A stretch of DNA of 64,000 bases from Paenochrobactrum pullorum (GCF_041929845.1 NZ_JBHEEH010000001.1:620001-684000), one strand, 5' to 3'. Counted from the stretch's first letter, positions 1-8,380 are shown. Notes: generated by a model from the letters alone, not told the origin. A program made the numbers and translations.

Positions 1-1
1 C

Positions 2-286
2 GCAGGCAGCAATGTACGCCGTGGTGCATCGGGTGCGCTGGCCTTGGCATATGTGGCAGACGGGCGCAGTGATGGTTACGCCGAGTTGCACATGAATTCA
101 TGGGATTGTCTGGCGGGCCTTTTGCTTGTGCGTGAAGCGGGCGGTGTAACGGGGCCATTTCTGTCGCTTGATGGTTTGATGAAGGGGGCACCGGTGCTGG
201 CTGTAACACCTGCGGTTGCTGATTATCTCTCCAAGGCTAGCCGCATTGAAATTCTCGAAAGTGCCGACCTTTTAAAGCAGAACTAA
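2..286 (+). CDS. Inositol-monophosphatase-like phosphatase, C-terminal fragment
   Basis: This is the last 94 codons of a gene that begins left of the window; the frame is open from base 2. The fragment carries the C-terminal signature of the Mg-dependent inositol monophosphatase superfamily: an R-x-x-GS/A-L-A-like segment at its start (GASGALALAYVADG), then the WD-x-x-AG metal-ligand motif (MNSWDCLAGLLL) and the EAGG turn. Family members hydrolyse inositol phosphates, other sugar phosphates or 3'-phosphoadenosine 5'-phosphate; the substrate cannot be told from this part. It ends 53 bp before the dual-specificity phosphatase gene on the same strand, so co-transcription is likely. Confidence 0.8.
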   Translation, partial: AGSNVRRGASGALALAYVADGRSDGYAELHMNSWDCLAGLLLVREAGGVTGPFLSLDGLMKGAPVLAVTPAVADYLSKASRIEILESADLLKQN

Positions 287-339
287 CAGAGCGGTTTTTT
301 GAAACAGCTTTTCATTCGAATAAGGGATAAGTGTAAGAT

Positions 340-957
340 ATGACTGATAAACCAACACGTCACTATGATCGCCCAGTGATTAGCCCGATTTATAAAAATA
401 TGCCGGGCTATGGAGTTGATCTATATGTCGGTGGTCGGGAAGGTGCGTCTAATGTTGCACTTTTAAAGGAGCATGGCATCACGACCGTGCTCAATTGCGC
501 GGTTAATCTGGATTTCAATTATGTCGGTGAAGCGGCAGCTGATGCCACGATGGGTGTGGAGTTTGGTGCAGCACCAATCCGTTATTACAAGCTGGGCATT
601 GTTGACGGGCCGGGAAATCCGCAAACCATGATGTTGGCCGGTTATTTTCAGCTGAAAGGCGCGCTCGATCAGATTTTGCCCGAAAAAGCTTCTTATCCAA
701 TGCGTGAACGCGGCAATGTGCTGGTCAATTGTCGTGCGGGTCGTTCGCGTTCGGTCGTGCTGGTCGCCCTTTATTTGCATATGCAATTACGTGAAGAGTT
801 TCCGACATTGGAAGATGCCATCAACCATGTGCGTCGCAAGCGCGAACTGCATCCGGATGAATGGCATGAAACCCCAAAACCGATGTTGATTGAAGCCGCA
901 GAACGCACCGCTCGCTGGGCGCGCATGATTGAAGATGATATTGCCGCTAATCTTTGA
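340..957 (+). CDS. Dual-specificity / tyrosine protein phosphatase family protein
   Basis: A 205-aa soluble protein with the cysteine-phosphatase P-loop CX5R followed by S: Cys131-RAGRS-Arg137 in VLVNCRAGRSRS. Asp89, in VDGPGN, is a candidate general acid. This places it in the dual-specificity/atypical PTP superfamily. The usual HC is NC here, which occurs in atypical members. Substrates could be phosphoproteins or phospho-small molecules such as phosphoinositides; the neighbouring inositol-phosphatase-like and metallophosphoesterase genes make a small-molecule role plausible, but that is inference. There is no signal peptide or membrane segment. ATG start with an AAGGGATAAG Shine-Dalgarno-like stretch upstream. 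Confidence 0.75.
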   Translation: MTDKPTRHYDRPVISPIYKNMPGYGVDLYVGGREGASNVALLKEHGITTVLNCAVNLDFNYVGEAAADATMGVEFGAAPIRYYKLGIVDGPGNPQTMMLAGYFQLKGALDQILPEKASYPMRERGNVLVNCRAGRSRSVVLVALYLHMQLREEFPTLEDAINHVRRKRELHPDEWHETPKPMLIEAAERTARWARMIEDDIAANL

Positions 958-1033
958 ATGATGTTGATGGCATCTGCTGGTCGCAGGTGCCATGTTTTTA
1001 GGCACTCCTTTTGTCCGTTTCAAAGGTCGTTTG

Positions 1034-2641
1034 ATGTTTCGTATTGCTGTGATTGCCGATCCGCATTTTCATGACACTGAATGGCAACCGCAGGGTTCCG
1101 ACCTGAAGCGCGCTTGCCGTAGCTATCAAGATACGGCTAATTCTACCCGTGTTTTTAATGAAAGCGCACCGGCTTTACGTGCGGCTTTGGACAAGGCGGT
1201 GAGTGAGGGTGCCAAACTTGTGATCATTCCGGGTGATCTGACCGATGATGGTCAGCGCCACAATATTGAAGCGGCATTGGCTATGCTGCGCGATTATGCG
1301 TCCCGCTTTGACCTTCGTTATTTTGCGACACCGGGAAATCATGATTTTTATGCGCTTCACGGCCGTCCGCAGCGCAAAGAATTTATCGGTAACGATGGTG
1401 CGCGCATTGTCTTGGATAGTGCGCCGGTTGAGGCTGGCGATGGTGCTTTATCGATCGCGGAAATGGCGACAATTGGCACGGAAGAAGCATTGCGTCTGAT
1501 GCCTGATCTTGGTTTTATGCCGGATGTGCGCGATATTTATTGGGAGACGCCCTTCGGGCTCAATCCTGATTATGCCAGTCGCTATCATGTAGTGAGAAGC
1601 GTTGATGATGCACGTGAGTGCGCGTTGCTGGATGCTTCATATCTGGTTGAGCCGGTTGAAGGGCTTTGGATCTTATCTTTGGACGTCAATATTTGCGTGC
1701 CTAAAAAGGATGCAACGGATTTTAGCGACCCATCCTCATTTATAGACCCGACCAATGGCGGTTGGCCGACCTTGCTGCAATCACGACCTTATTTGCTGAC
1801 ATGGATGCAGGATGTCGCCAGACGTGCGCAAGAACAAGGCAAGACATTGATTGCCTTTTCGCATTATCCGGCACTCGATCCGCTGGCGGGAACGGCTGTG
1901 AAAGAGCGCGCACTTTTCGGCTCTGTTGGATTGGCACGACGTGATCCGGGCGCAGATGTGGCACAAAAATTTACGGCCACCGGTGTGGGCTTTCATCTTT
2001 CCGGTCATTTGCATGTCAATGATACTGCTTATTTTCATGATGGAGTGCAAGGTTTTTACAATATCGCAGTGCCCTCGACTGTCGGTTTTGCGCCAGCAAT
2101 GAAAATGCTGGAGCTAGATGGTGTGAAAGTGCATATGCGAACGCTGTCGCTGGCGGATGCATCCGGTTTTGATGTGGCTTTTTCAGCCTATCATCGGGAG
2201 GCAGCAAAGCTTGGGGAGCCGCTTAATCAGGCAGCCGAAGCACCTGATTTCGGCACCTTTATGGATCGCCATTTATGCGATCTGGTGGAAGCACGTTATT
2301 TTCCACGTGAATGGCCGCAGGATATGAGGGCATTTGTTGAAACCAACAGCTTTGCCGGATTGGCGCATTTGCTTTGGGGGCAGAGCAAGAATTTCAGGGG
2401 TGATGATTTGCCATTGATGGTCTTTTGTCAGGATTGGTACCGATTACGTAAAGCGGCTGATCTGGCGTTTGCTTTTATTCCGCCTTCACGAATGGCGCTT
2501 TATCAAAGTTGGATGACGCAAGCTGCAACCATTGATGACGCGCCATTGGCGCAAAAATTTAAAATGGTGCTGGAGATCATGCAGGCTTATAGCGAGCGTC
2601 TGCCGACCCGTGATTGTGTGCTGGATTTGAGCCGAATTTAA
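1034..2641 (+). CDS. Calcineurin-like metallophosphoesterase
   Basis: A 535-aa protein with the five metallophosphoesterase blocks in order: D-x-H near the N terminus (IADPHFHD), GDLTDDG, GNHDF, SHYP and GHLHVND. These ligands hold a dinuclear metal centre that cleaves phosphomonoesters or diesters. I chose the ATG at 1034 (protein begins MFRIAVIADPH) because the first beta strand then starts at residue 2; an in-frame start at 992 would add an unrelated 14-residue tail. The long C-terminal part after GHLH (about 190 aa) has no motif I recognise. No signal peptide, so probably cytoplasmic. Third phosphatase gene in a row on this strand; it ends 5 bp from the convergent LacI-type regulator. Confidence 0.85.
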   Translation: MFRIAVIADPHFHDTEWQPQGSDLKRACRSYQDTANSTRVFNESAPALRAALDKAVSEGAKLVIIPGDLTDDGQRHNIEAALAMLRDYASRFDLRYFATPGNHDFYALHGRPQRKEFIGNDGARIVLDSAPVEAGDGALSIAEMATIGTEEALRLMPDLGFMPDVRDIYWETPFGLNPDYASRYHVVRSVDDARECALLDASYLVEPVEGLWILSLDVNICVPKKDATDFSDPSSFIDPTNGGWPTLLQSRPYLLTWMQDVARRAQEQGKTLIAFSHYPALDPLAGTAVKERALFGSVGLARRDPGADVAQKFTATGVGFHLSGHLHVNDTAYFHDGVQGFYNIAVPSTVGFAPAMKMLELDGVKVHMRTLSLADASGFDVAFSAYHREAAKLGEPLNQAAEAPDFGTFMDRHLCDLVEARYFPREWPQDMRAFVETNSFAGLAHLLWGQSKNFRGDDLPLMVFCQDWYRLRKAADLAFAFIPPSRMALYQSWMTQAATIDDAPLAQKFKMVLEIMQAYSERLPTRDCVLDLSRI

Positions 2642-2645
2642 AACT

Positions 2646-3629
2646 TCAAGGCCGGACAGAACGTCGCCAAACCGTTTGCAGCGGGAATTTAATCTGCGGC
2701 GGCAGACTGGTATTGTCATGCAGGCTGGTGGCAATGGCAAGCGCCATTTCCTCCAAAGGCTGGCGGAAAGTGGTCAGTTCATAGGATTGCCAACTGGCTT
2801 GCGGAATATCGTCAAAGCCGATGATGCATAGGTCTTGCGGCACATTAAGCGAAAAATCACGCTTGGCAGCATCCATAAAACCAAGCGCCAACAAATCGGT
2901 TACACAAAAAACGCCGTCAGGGCGTTTGGGTGACGCCAGCACTAGGCGTGCTGCTTCTATGCCTGTGGCATAACCGGTAGGCCCTGCACGACAAAGATTG
3001 ACCGACAGACCAATTTCACCGGCAGCTTTGATGAATGATTGCTCGCGTAACACAATACTTGCGGTGCCGGCGGTTGAACTTACGAGGGTTAAATCTTTGC
3101 AGCCGGCGCGTTGCAGCATCAAAAGGGCTTGTTCAGTCGCAGCCGCATTATCAACCATGATTTGCTCGGTGCCTTCCGGCAGGTCGTCACGATTGATCAT
3201 GATAACACGCTGGCCGTTATTGATGCAGGTTTCCACCAGTGAGCGGGAAGGGCTGCCGGAGACGACAACAGTGGCATCGGCACGATAATTGAGGGTCTGG
3301 CGTAATGCATTTTCAATGGCATGATGCTCGCCCGAGGTGTTGAGCACCATCACCACTTTGCCGATTGCTTGCAGGTGACGGGTGGCAGCCTCCAGAAAAC
3401 TGGATTGATAGGGCGTATTAATTTCAGCAATGATCAGACATACAATGCCGGACTGATGACGGATCAGGCCGCGCGCCAGATGGTTGACGTGATAGCCAAG
3501 CTCATCAGCTGCTTTTAAAACTTTAAGACGGGTAGCTTCGGAAACACTTGCCCCTTTGGTGAAGGTTCGTGAAACAGCAGAGCGAGAGACACCTGCACGT
3601 TCTGCAACTCTTTGGGCACTGATGGGCAT
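2646..3629 (-). CDS. LacI/GalR-family transcriptional regulator
   Basis: A 327-aa DNA-binding protein. The N-terminal LacI helix-turn-helix reads RVAERAGVSRSAVSRTF, followed by the hinge-helix region ending in NHLARGLI. A periplasmic-binding-protein-like effector domain follows, with PDGVFCVTDLLALG and IIGFDDIP blocks typical of the family. I start it at the ATG at 3629 (MPISAQRVAE); a GTG at 3686 would add 19 residues, but it lies inside an operator-like inverted repeat, so the shorter start is preferred. It is divergent from the Na/Pi symporter gene and convergent with the metallophosphoesterase. The palindromes at 3672-3687 and 3877-3892 are its likely operators. The effector is unknown; a phosphorylated sugar or polyol would suit the context. 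Confidence 0.85.
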   Translation of the reverse strand: MPISAQRVAERAGVSRSAVSRTFTKGASVSEATRLKVLKAADELGYHVNHLARGLIRHQSGIVCLIIAEINTPYQSSFLEAATRHLQAIGKVVMVLNTSGEHHAIENALRQTLNYRADATVVVSGSPSRSLVETCINNGQRVIMINRDDLPEGTEQIMVDNAAATEQALLMLQRAGCKDLTLVSSTAGTASIVLREQSFIKAAGEIGLSVNLCRAGPTGYATGIEAARLVLASPKRPDGVFCVTDLLALGFMDAAKRDFSLNVPQDLCIIGFDDIPQASWQSYELTTFRQPLEEMALAIATSLHDNTSLPPQIKFPLQTVWRRSVRP

Positions 3630-3671
3630 GCGGGGTGGTTTTGACAAGGGCAATTTCCGGTTATTTATCAC

Positions 3672-3687
3672 TGTGCACGGTTGCACA
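3672..3687. promoter_or_regulatory. Candidate LacI-type operator in the regulator's own leader
   Basis: The sequence TGTGCACGGTTGCACA has perfect 6-bp inverted arms (TGTGCA/TGCACA) around four bases. It lies about 45-60 bp before the regulator start and shares the TTGCACA element with the palindrome at 3877-3892. This fits autoregulation. Assignment to this regulator is inferred from position. Confidence 0.45.
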
Positions 3688-3876
3688 AAATCATTAAAAG
3701 GTGAAGCACAATCAGACGTTTGATTTTTATAATTCTTCTCTTTTGCATCAGCTATGCTTCATTTGTATGACAAGGCGTCACTCTATCGTTTTATAAGGCT
3801 TTATGCGCTGAAATTTTCATTCACAACTGGTTTTTAACGGTGCTGAAAATAAGTTGAGCCGGAGTTTTATCTTTCA

Positions 3877-3892
3877 TTGCACAGCTGTGCAA
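3877..3892. promoter_or_regulatory. Perfect 16-bp palindrome upstream of the Na/Pi symporter gene
   Basis: TTGCACAGCTGTGCAA is a perfect palindrome ending 52 bp before the symporter start codon, in the divergent interval with a LacI-family regulator gene. LacI-family operators are typically 14-20 bp palindromes, so this is the best candidate for the regulator's main operator. Confidence 0.55.
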
Positions 3893-3944
3893 AAAATGCC
3901 AGATTAGTTAGCTGCACGCATGGTCATGAGGGAAGGACAAAAAG

Positions 3945-5713
3945 ATGCAACCAACAATTCAGCTGATTGATTTGCTCGGCGCTGCCGCTTTGCTGTTTTG
4001 GGGTTTGCGTCTGATAAAAACCGGTGTCATGCGTGCTTTTGGCCCGATGTTGCGACAGTGGATTGCCAGAGCCACAAAAAATCGCGTGCAGGCGGCTTTT
4101 TCAGGGTTTGTCGCTACACTTTTGTTGCAATCCAGCACGGCGACAGCGGTAATTACAGCATCTTTTGCCGGTAAAAATTTACTGAGCCCGCGGATGGGGC
4201 AAGCAGTCATGCTGGGGGCGAATGTCGGCACTGCCATTGCGGCGATTATTTTGTCGATGAATGTCCATTGGCTGGCAAGCGTGTTTATTTTTCTGGGCGT
4301 TTTCATTTTTTCCAACCGGCAAAGCACGATGGGCAAAGGCGTTGGCCGTGCGGTCCTGGGTTTGGGTTTAATGTTGCTGGCTTTGCAATTGATGTCTGGG
4401 GTGACAGAGCCGCTGCGTCATTCATCAATGATTGCAACGCTTCTGTCCGCGCTTGACGATGCGCCGCTTTTTGCGTTGATTTTTGCTGCAGGTCTGGCAA
4501 TTTTAGGTTCTTCAAGTCTGGCTGTGGTCATCTTTGTGATGCTGTTGGCAAAGGCTGCGATCATCACGCCCGCGCTTGGGCTTGCACTGGTGGCGGGCGC
4601 CAATGTGGGTGGTGCGGTTCCGCCTTTATTGGCTGTGACAGGTGAGGGACTGGAAGCCCGAAGGCTTGCTTTTTCCAATCTTTTAGTGCGTGCTTTCGGG
4701 GCGCTGGCTTTGTTGATCATGGCCAAACCTTTGGCAGAATTGCTGACCGGCTTTTTAAGCGATGCGTCACAATTGCCGATTTATGCGCATTTATTTTTTA
4801 ACATTGCACTGCTTGTTTTGTTCTTACCGCTTCTTGCACCGGTGGGAGCTTTAACAGAATTGTTGATGCCCAAAAATGCCGGCAATGATGAGGTGACGTC
4901 CTCCTATCTTGATGATCATTTGCTGGAGATACCAAGCATGGCACTGGCGGTGGCTGCGCGTGAAACATTGCGGGNNNNNNNNNNNNNNNNNNNNNNNNNN
5001 NNNNNNNNNNNNNNNNNNNNNNNNNNNNNNNNNNNNNNNNNNNNNNNNNNNNNNNNNNNNNNNNNNNNNNNNNNGATCTTGTCAATCAAATGCTGGAAAA
5101 AAGTCTGGAGGCCTTGCGTGGGTCCGGCACAGATGCCTGCCGTCAGATCGCTGAAATCGAAGCCGAGGTCGATGAGCGTCATGAGGCGATAAAAATGTAT
5201 GTGGCACGCATTGATCGCACAGATCTTGATGAGTCAGAAAATCTGCGTGCTCAGGAAATCCTCAGTTACGTTATAAATCTGGAGCATACAGGCGATATTA
5301 TTGATGCAGGGCTGGCCGAAACCGCCTTGAAGAAAAATCGTAACCGGTTACATTTTTCGTCCGAAGGTTTGGCTGAGTTAACTGGTTTTTATGAAAAAAC
5401 CTTAGAAAATTTAACCCTGGCACAGGCAATTTTTCTTTCACGCGATGAAGCATTGGCGCGCCAATTAGTGATTGCCAAAACTGCTGTCCGCGCGGTGGAA
5501 ACTGTTTCGGCCGAGCGCCATCTTGATCGGGTGCGGGCGGGGAATGCGGCAGCGATTGAAACCAGCAGCCTTCATATGGATATTTTGCGGGACTTAAAAC
5601 GTGTCAACGCACATTTTGCGTCAGTTGCTTATCCGCTTTTGCAACAGAGCGGTTCGCTTAGAGAAAGCCGCTTGCGGATTGTTGAAGACAAACCGGCAGA
5701 TTTGCTGGCTTGA
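3945..5713 (+). CDS. Na/Pi cotransporter family protein (NptA type) with PhoU-like C-terminal domain, interrupted by an assembly gap
   Basis: The N-terminal part (343 codons before the gap) is hydrophobic and carries the duplicated Na/Pi-cotransporter core. The first repeat has the LLLQSSTATAV signature and the second a degenerate copy around LGSSSLAVV. The part after the gap (212 aa from DLVNQMLEKS) is helical and PhoU-like, as in the usual bacterial NptA layout of about 550 aa. The inner-membrane protein imports phosphate with sodium, or acts in phosphate homeostasis. The 100 Ns at 4975-5074 break the frame: codons end at 4974 with one base left over and resume in phase at 5075. If the gene is intact, the real gap must therefore be 3k+2 bases. 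The two parts together already match family length. ATG preceded by GGGAAGGA. Confidence 0.8.
4975..5074. other. Assembly gap (100 N)
   Basis: A run of exactly 100 N inside the Na/Pi symporter gene, the usual fixed-length placeholder for a gap of unknown size. Frame and length of the flanking coding sequence suggest only a few bases are missing. Confidence 0.99.
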
Positions 5714-5779
5714 TGCAATCAAAGCGATCAAGCTTGTATCTGCTTTAATTAAGCTTTTCTTATGCTGTAAGGCGCTATC

Positions 5780-6163
5780 ATGGAAGGGGTGGTTAAAGGG
5801 TGGTTTGGTCGCGGGAAAGCCATGTACGAACGGGCAAGTGATAAGTTATTGTCAAAAGCTGCCTTTGCGGCACGTTTATTGAAGCATTTTTCGTGGGTAC
5901 TGGGCATATTGGCGCTGTCGGTTTTGATCGGCGCAGCAGGGCTTTTGTATTTTGAAGGTACCACCCTGGAAAATGCGATTGTGCATTCGGCGTTTTTGCT
6001 TGGTGGCTTTGGTATTGTACAAATGCCGGATAGCCTGAGCGGTAAATTATTCATCGGCATTTTTGGTCTTTATGCCAATCTATTTTTTCTGGCCTCGGTC
6101 AGTTTTCTTTGCGCACCTGTTGTGCACCGCATCCTGCATAAGTTTCATCTGGATGATCGTTGA
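5780..6163 (+). CDS. Small two-TM membrane protein resembling a degenerate ion-channel pore module
   Basis: A 127-aa protein, not confidently assigned. A basic N terminus (about 37 aa) is followed by one membrane segment (around WVLGILALSVLIGAAGLLY), a short segment with FLLGGFGIVQMP at the position of a pore loop, a second membrane segment (LFIGIFGLYANLFFLASVSF) and a basic His-rich tail ending HRILHKFHLDDR. The TM-loop-TM layout recalls two-TM potassium-channel modules, but the TxGYG selectivity filter is absent and replaced by LLGGFG, so potassium conduction is not supported. It begins 66 bp after the Na/Pi symporter gene on the same strand and may be co-transcribed with it. Confidence 0.6.
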   Translation: MEGVVKGWFGRGKAMYERASDKLLSKAAFAARLLKHFSWVLGILALSVLIGAAGLLYFEGTTLENAIVHSAFLLGGFGIVQMPDSLSGKLFIGIFGLYANLFFLASVSFLCAPVVHRILHKFHLDDR

Positions 6164-6173
6164 TAAAACCGCT

Positions 6174-6566
6174 TTAGCTGCCGACTGGCGTACATAATTC
6201 GATCAAAGTACCGTCTTGGCTCTGCAAATAAGAAACGGTCTGGCCCCAAGGTTTTTGTTTTGGCGCGGCCAATTCCTGCGCACCGGCGGCAATTGCTTTT
6301 GCGTGAGCTTTTGCGACATCATCGGTCACAAATGCGACTTCCATCCCTAATGGTTTGGCGGAAGTGTGGGCAGCGACAATGCCTGTTTTGAAATTTGTAT
6401 CGGCAAGTTCCACATTGGCAAAGGCGAGAGTTGTCTCACCGGTTTCCAATTCACCGTAATCGCCGCTTTCATGAAGAAAGCGGATTTTGAAGCCGAAAGC
6501 ATTGGAGAAAAACTGCAAGGATGCGGCAACATCAGGAACGTAGATGATGGTGTAGCCAAATTTCAT
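6174..6566 (-). CDS. VOC-superfamily (glyoxalase/bleomycin-resistance-like) protein
   Basis: A 130-aa single-domain protein starting MKFGYTIIYVPDVAASLQFF, the first beta strand and helix of the vicinal-oxygen-chelate fold, and ending with the second-module strand GTLIELCTPVGS. Family members bind a divalent metal and act on glyoxals, dioxygenase substrates or antibiotics; the substrate is not predictable here. I chose the ATG at 6566 because AAGGAAAAG lies just upstream; an in-frame extension to 6593 adds a Cys/Ser-rich tail with no family match. It is convergent with the small membrane-protein gene, 10 bp away. Confidence 0.75.
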   Translation of the reverse strand: MKFGYTIIYVPDVAASLQFFSNAFGFKIRFLHESGDYGELETGETTLAFANVELADTNFKTGIVAAHTSAKPLGMEVAFVTDDVAKAHAKAIAAGAQELAAPKQKPWGQTVSYLQSQDGTLIELCTPVGS

Positions 6567-6647
6567 GGACTTTTCCTTGCTGCTGCACGACATAAATTAT
6601 TGTAATAGAAGCTTAGATAAGTGAGAAATCTTTTAAATGATATCTGT

Positions 6648-7061
6648 TCAGGCCACAGCGGTTTGAATGGCTTCTTTATAATAAGATGAAGAAATAACCG
6701 GTGTTCGATCAAGATAGACAACGTTGCAATAGGGTTTAAGAAAGTCAAATTTGCCTTTCCAGTCATGTCCCATCACAAAAGTGGAAATATTGTAGCGCTG
6801 AACATCGTGAATTTTTTGTTCCCAATTTTCTTCAGGAATAACCAGATCTACAAATTTGGATGTTTCAACAATCAGCTTGCGCTCTTCATAGCTGAAAAGA
6901 GACTTCTTGCCTTTGATTGCATTAAATTCGTCGGTTGAAACAGCAACAATCAGTTTTTCACCAAATTGACGCGCACGCCTGAGGATATTGACATGGCCTG
7001 CATGAAAAATATCAAAAGTCCCGTAGGTCAGGACAGTTTTGGGTGAATCATGTTTGTTCAT
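6648..7061 (-). CDS. Glycerol-3-phosphate cytidylyltransferase-like nucleotidyltransferase (TagD type)
   Basis: A 137-aa single-domain nucleotidyltransferase: TYGTFDIFHAGHVNILRRA contains the HxGH nucleotide-binding motif (HAGH). YEERKLIVE and a degenerate C-terminal RTxxISSS (RTPVISSSYYKE) follow, where TagD proteins have RTxGISTT/S. It would make CDP-glycerol or a similar activated polyol from CTP, for cell-surface polymer or modification synthesis. Gene and flanks (about 6600-7340) are visibly more AT-rich than their surroundings and lie beside a tRNA gene, which hints at acquisition by transfer. No CDP-glycerol-using transferase sits next to it. Distal-end loss is possible, because the SSS in place of STT is unusual. 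Confidence 0.75.
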   Translation of the reverse strand: MNKHDSPKTVLTYGTFDIFHAGHVNILRRARQFGEKLIVAVSTDEFNAIKGKKSLFSYEERKLIVETSKFVDLVIPEENWEQKIHDVQRYNISTFVMGHDWKGKFDFLKPYCNVVYLDRTPVISSSYYKEAIQTAVA

Positions 7062-7346
7062 CTCTGTTCCAATTGATTACTGCCGGCCGGGCGATCTTTT
7101 TTAAAAAAGATGATCGTTGTCATATAACATACATATTATTATAAAACTACATGGCCATAGTTATTAAAAAGTTGGATGGATGAACTTTTCTGCACGAGTG
7201 TAATGTTTTTCGATTTGTATAAAAATTATAAATCGGATGATCTTAAGTATTATGCTGAAAGACATTTTTTAACATTCCATTCTTTTGCTGCGGCTAAAAG
7301 AATGATTGATGATATAATCATATCCGGCTTGATTTATAATGGAAAA

Positions 7347-7423
7347 TGGTGGGCCCGGAGGGACTCGAACCCCCAACCAAGCGGTTATGAGCCGCCGGCT
7401 CTGACCAATTGAGCTACAGGCCC
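7347..7423 (-). tRNA. tRNA with CAU anticodon, probably tRNA-Ile2 (lysidine type)
   Basis: A complete 77-nt cloverleaf with encoded CCA. The acceptor is GGGCCTG/CGGGCCC with one G-U pair, the D stem GCTC/GAGC, the anticodon arm GGCGG-CTCATAA-CCGCT and the T arm GGGGG-TTCGAGT-CCCTC. The anticodon CAU is at 7387-7389. The fully paired acceptor end rules out initiator tRNA. The anticodon arm and variable region resemble bacterial tRNA-Ile(CAU), whose C34 becomes lysidine, more than elongator tRNA-Met, which remains the alternative. Confidence 0.85.
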
Positions 7424-7550
7424 CACGCAACAACTGACCTAACCGAAAAAAATATGTTAGACAAGCTGGCATTTGTAACAATTGCCCTAATCAGCACATA
7501 ATCAATTGTAAAACTTAAAAACTGAAACCAATTTTCCCACAGGAGACACT

Positions 7551-8321
7551 ATGACAACACGCGCGAAAGTCTTTTTGATAGCATCATTGTCACTCACCGC
7601 AGTCGCAGGCAGTGCGCTTGTCAGCGTATTACCCGCTTCAGCGGCCGCTCAAGAGAATCATATGAAAAAAAGAACTTCCCGTATTACCGTCACCGGCGAA
7701 GGTGAAATGAATGTTGCGCCTGACATGGCTCTCCTCAATCTCTCTGTTTTGCGTGAAGCAGATACTGCGCGCGATGCGCTCACCCAGAACAATGAAGCGA
7801 TGGACAAAGTTCTCTCCGCTATGCAAGAAGCAGGCGTTGAGCCGCGCGATTTGCAAACGGGTGGTTTTAATATTCAACCACGCTATATTTATCCTGACGA
7901 CAAAAACGGCCTGACCCAGCCGAAAATCTCCGGCTATTCCGTCTCCAATTCATTGAGCGTACGTGTGCGCGATTTGAGCAAGCTTGGCAATATTCTGGAT
8001 ACATCCGTGACACTTGGTGTCAACCAGGGTGGTGATGTCACATTTGTTAATGACAATCCGTCAGCAACCATTACTGAAGCACGTAAACGTGCAGTTGCCG
8101 ATGCGATTGCCAAAGCTAAAACCCTGACCGATGCTGCCGGTGTTGGCCTTGGTGATGTGCTGGAAATTAACGAAACATCCCGTCGCCCGATGCCGGTGCC
8201 AATGGCTCGTGGCAAAATGCTCGCAATGGAAGCGTCTGCACAGTCGGATTCGGTGCCAATGTCAGCCGGGGAAAACACCTATAATGTTTCAGTCACCGTG
8301 ACTTTTGAACTGAAGCAATAA
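7551..8321 (+). CDS. SIMPL domain-containing periplasmic protein (DUF541)
   Basis: A 256-aa exported protein. The first 31 residues form a Sec signal peptide (basic MTTRAK, hydrophobic core, cleavage near ASA-AAQ). The mature part opens with ITVTGEGEMNVAPDMALLNL, the hallmark of the SIMPL/DUF541 (BP26/OMP28-like) family, and ends in a strand-rich NTYNVSVTVTFELKQ. The Brucella homologue BP26 is an immunodominant periplasmic protein that forms ring-like oligomers; the molecular role is not well defined. An AGGAGA ribosome site precedes the ATG, and a strong terminator follows. Confidence 0.9.
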   Translation: MTTRAKVFLIASLSLTAVAGSALVSVLPASAAAQENHMKKRTSRITVTGEGEMNVAPDMALLNLSVLREADTARDALTQNNEAMDKVLSAMQEAGVEPRDLQTGGFNIQPRYIYPDDKNGLTQPKISGYSVSNSLSVRVRDLSKLGNILDTSVTLGVNQGGDVTFVNDNPSATITEARKRAVADAIAKAKTLTDAAGVGLGDVLEINETSRRPMPVPMARGKMLAMEASAQSDSVPMSAGENTYNVSVTVTFELKQ

Positions 8322-8346
8322 GCTTTTCATCCGAGTTAAAAATGAA

Positions 8347-8380
8347 GCCTGACTGGTGCAATACCGGTCAGGCTTTTTTA
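8347..8380 (+). terminator. Rho-independent terminator after the SIMPL gene
   Basis: GCCTGACTGG and CCGGTCAGGC form a stem around TGCAATA, followed by six T. It lies 25 bp after the SIMPL stop codon. Confidence 0.85.

Noticed and set aside
7347..7423. Initiator tRNA-fMet
   Set aside because: The acceptor stem is paired at its first position and the GGG/CCC anticodon-stem block of initiators is missing.
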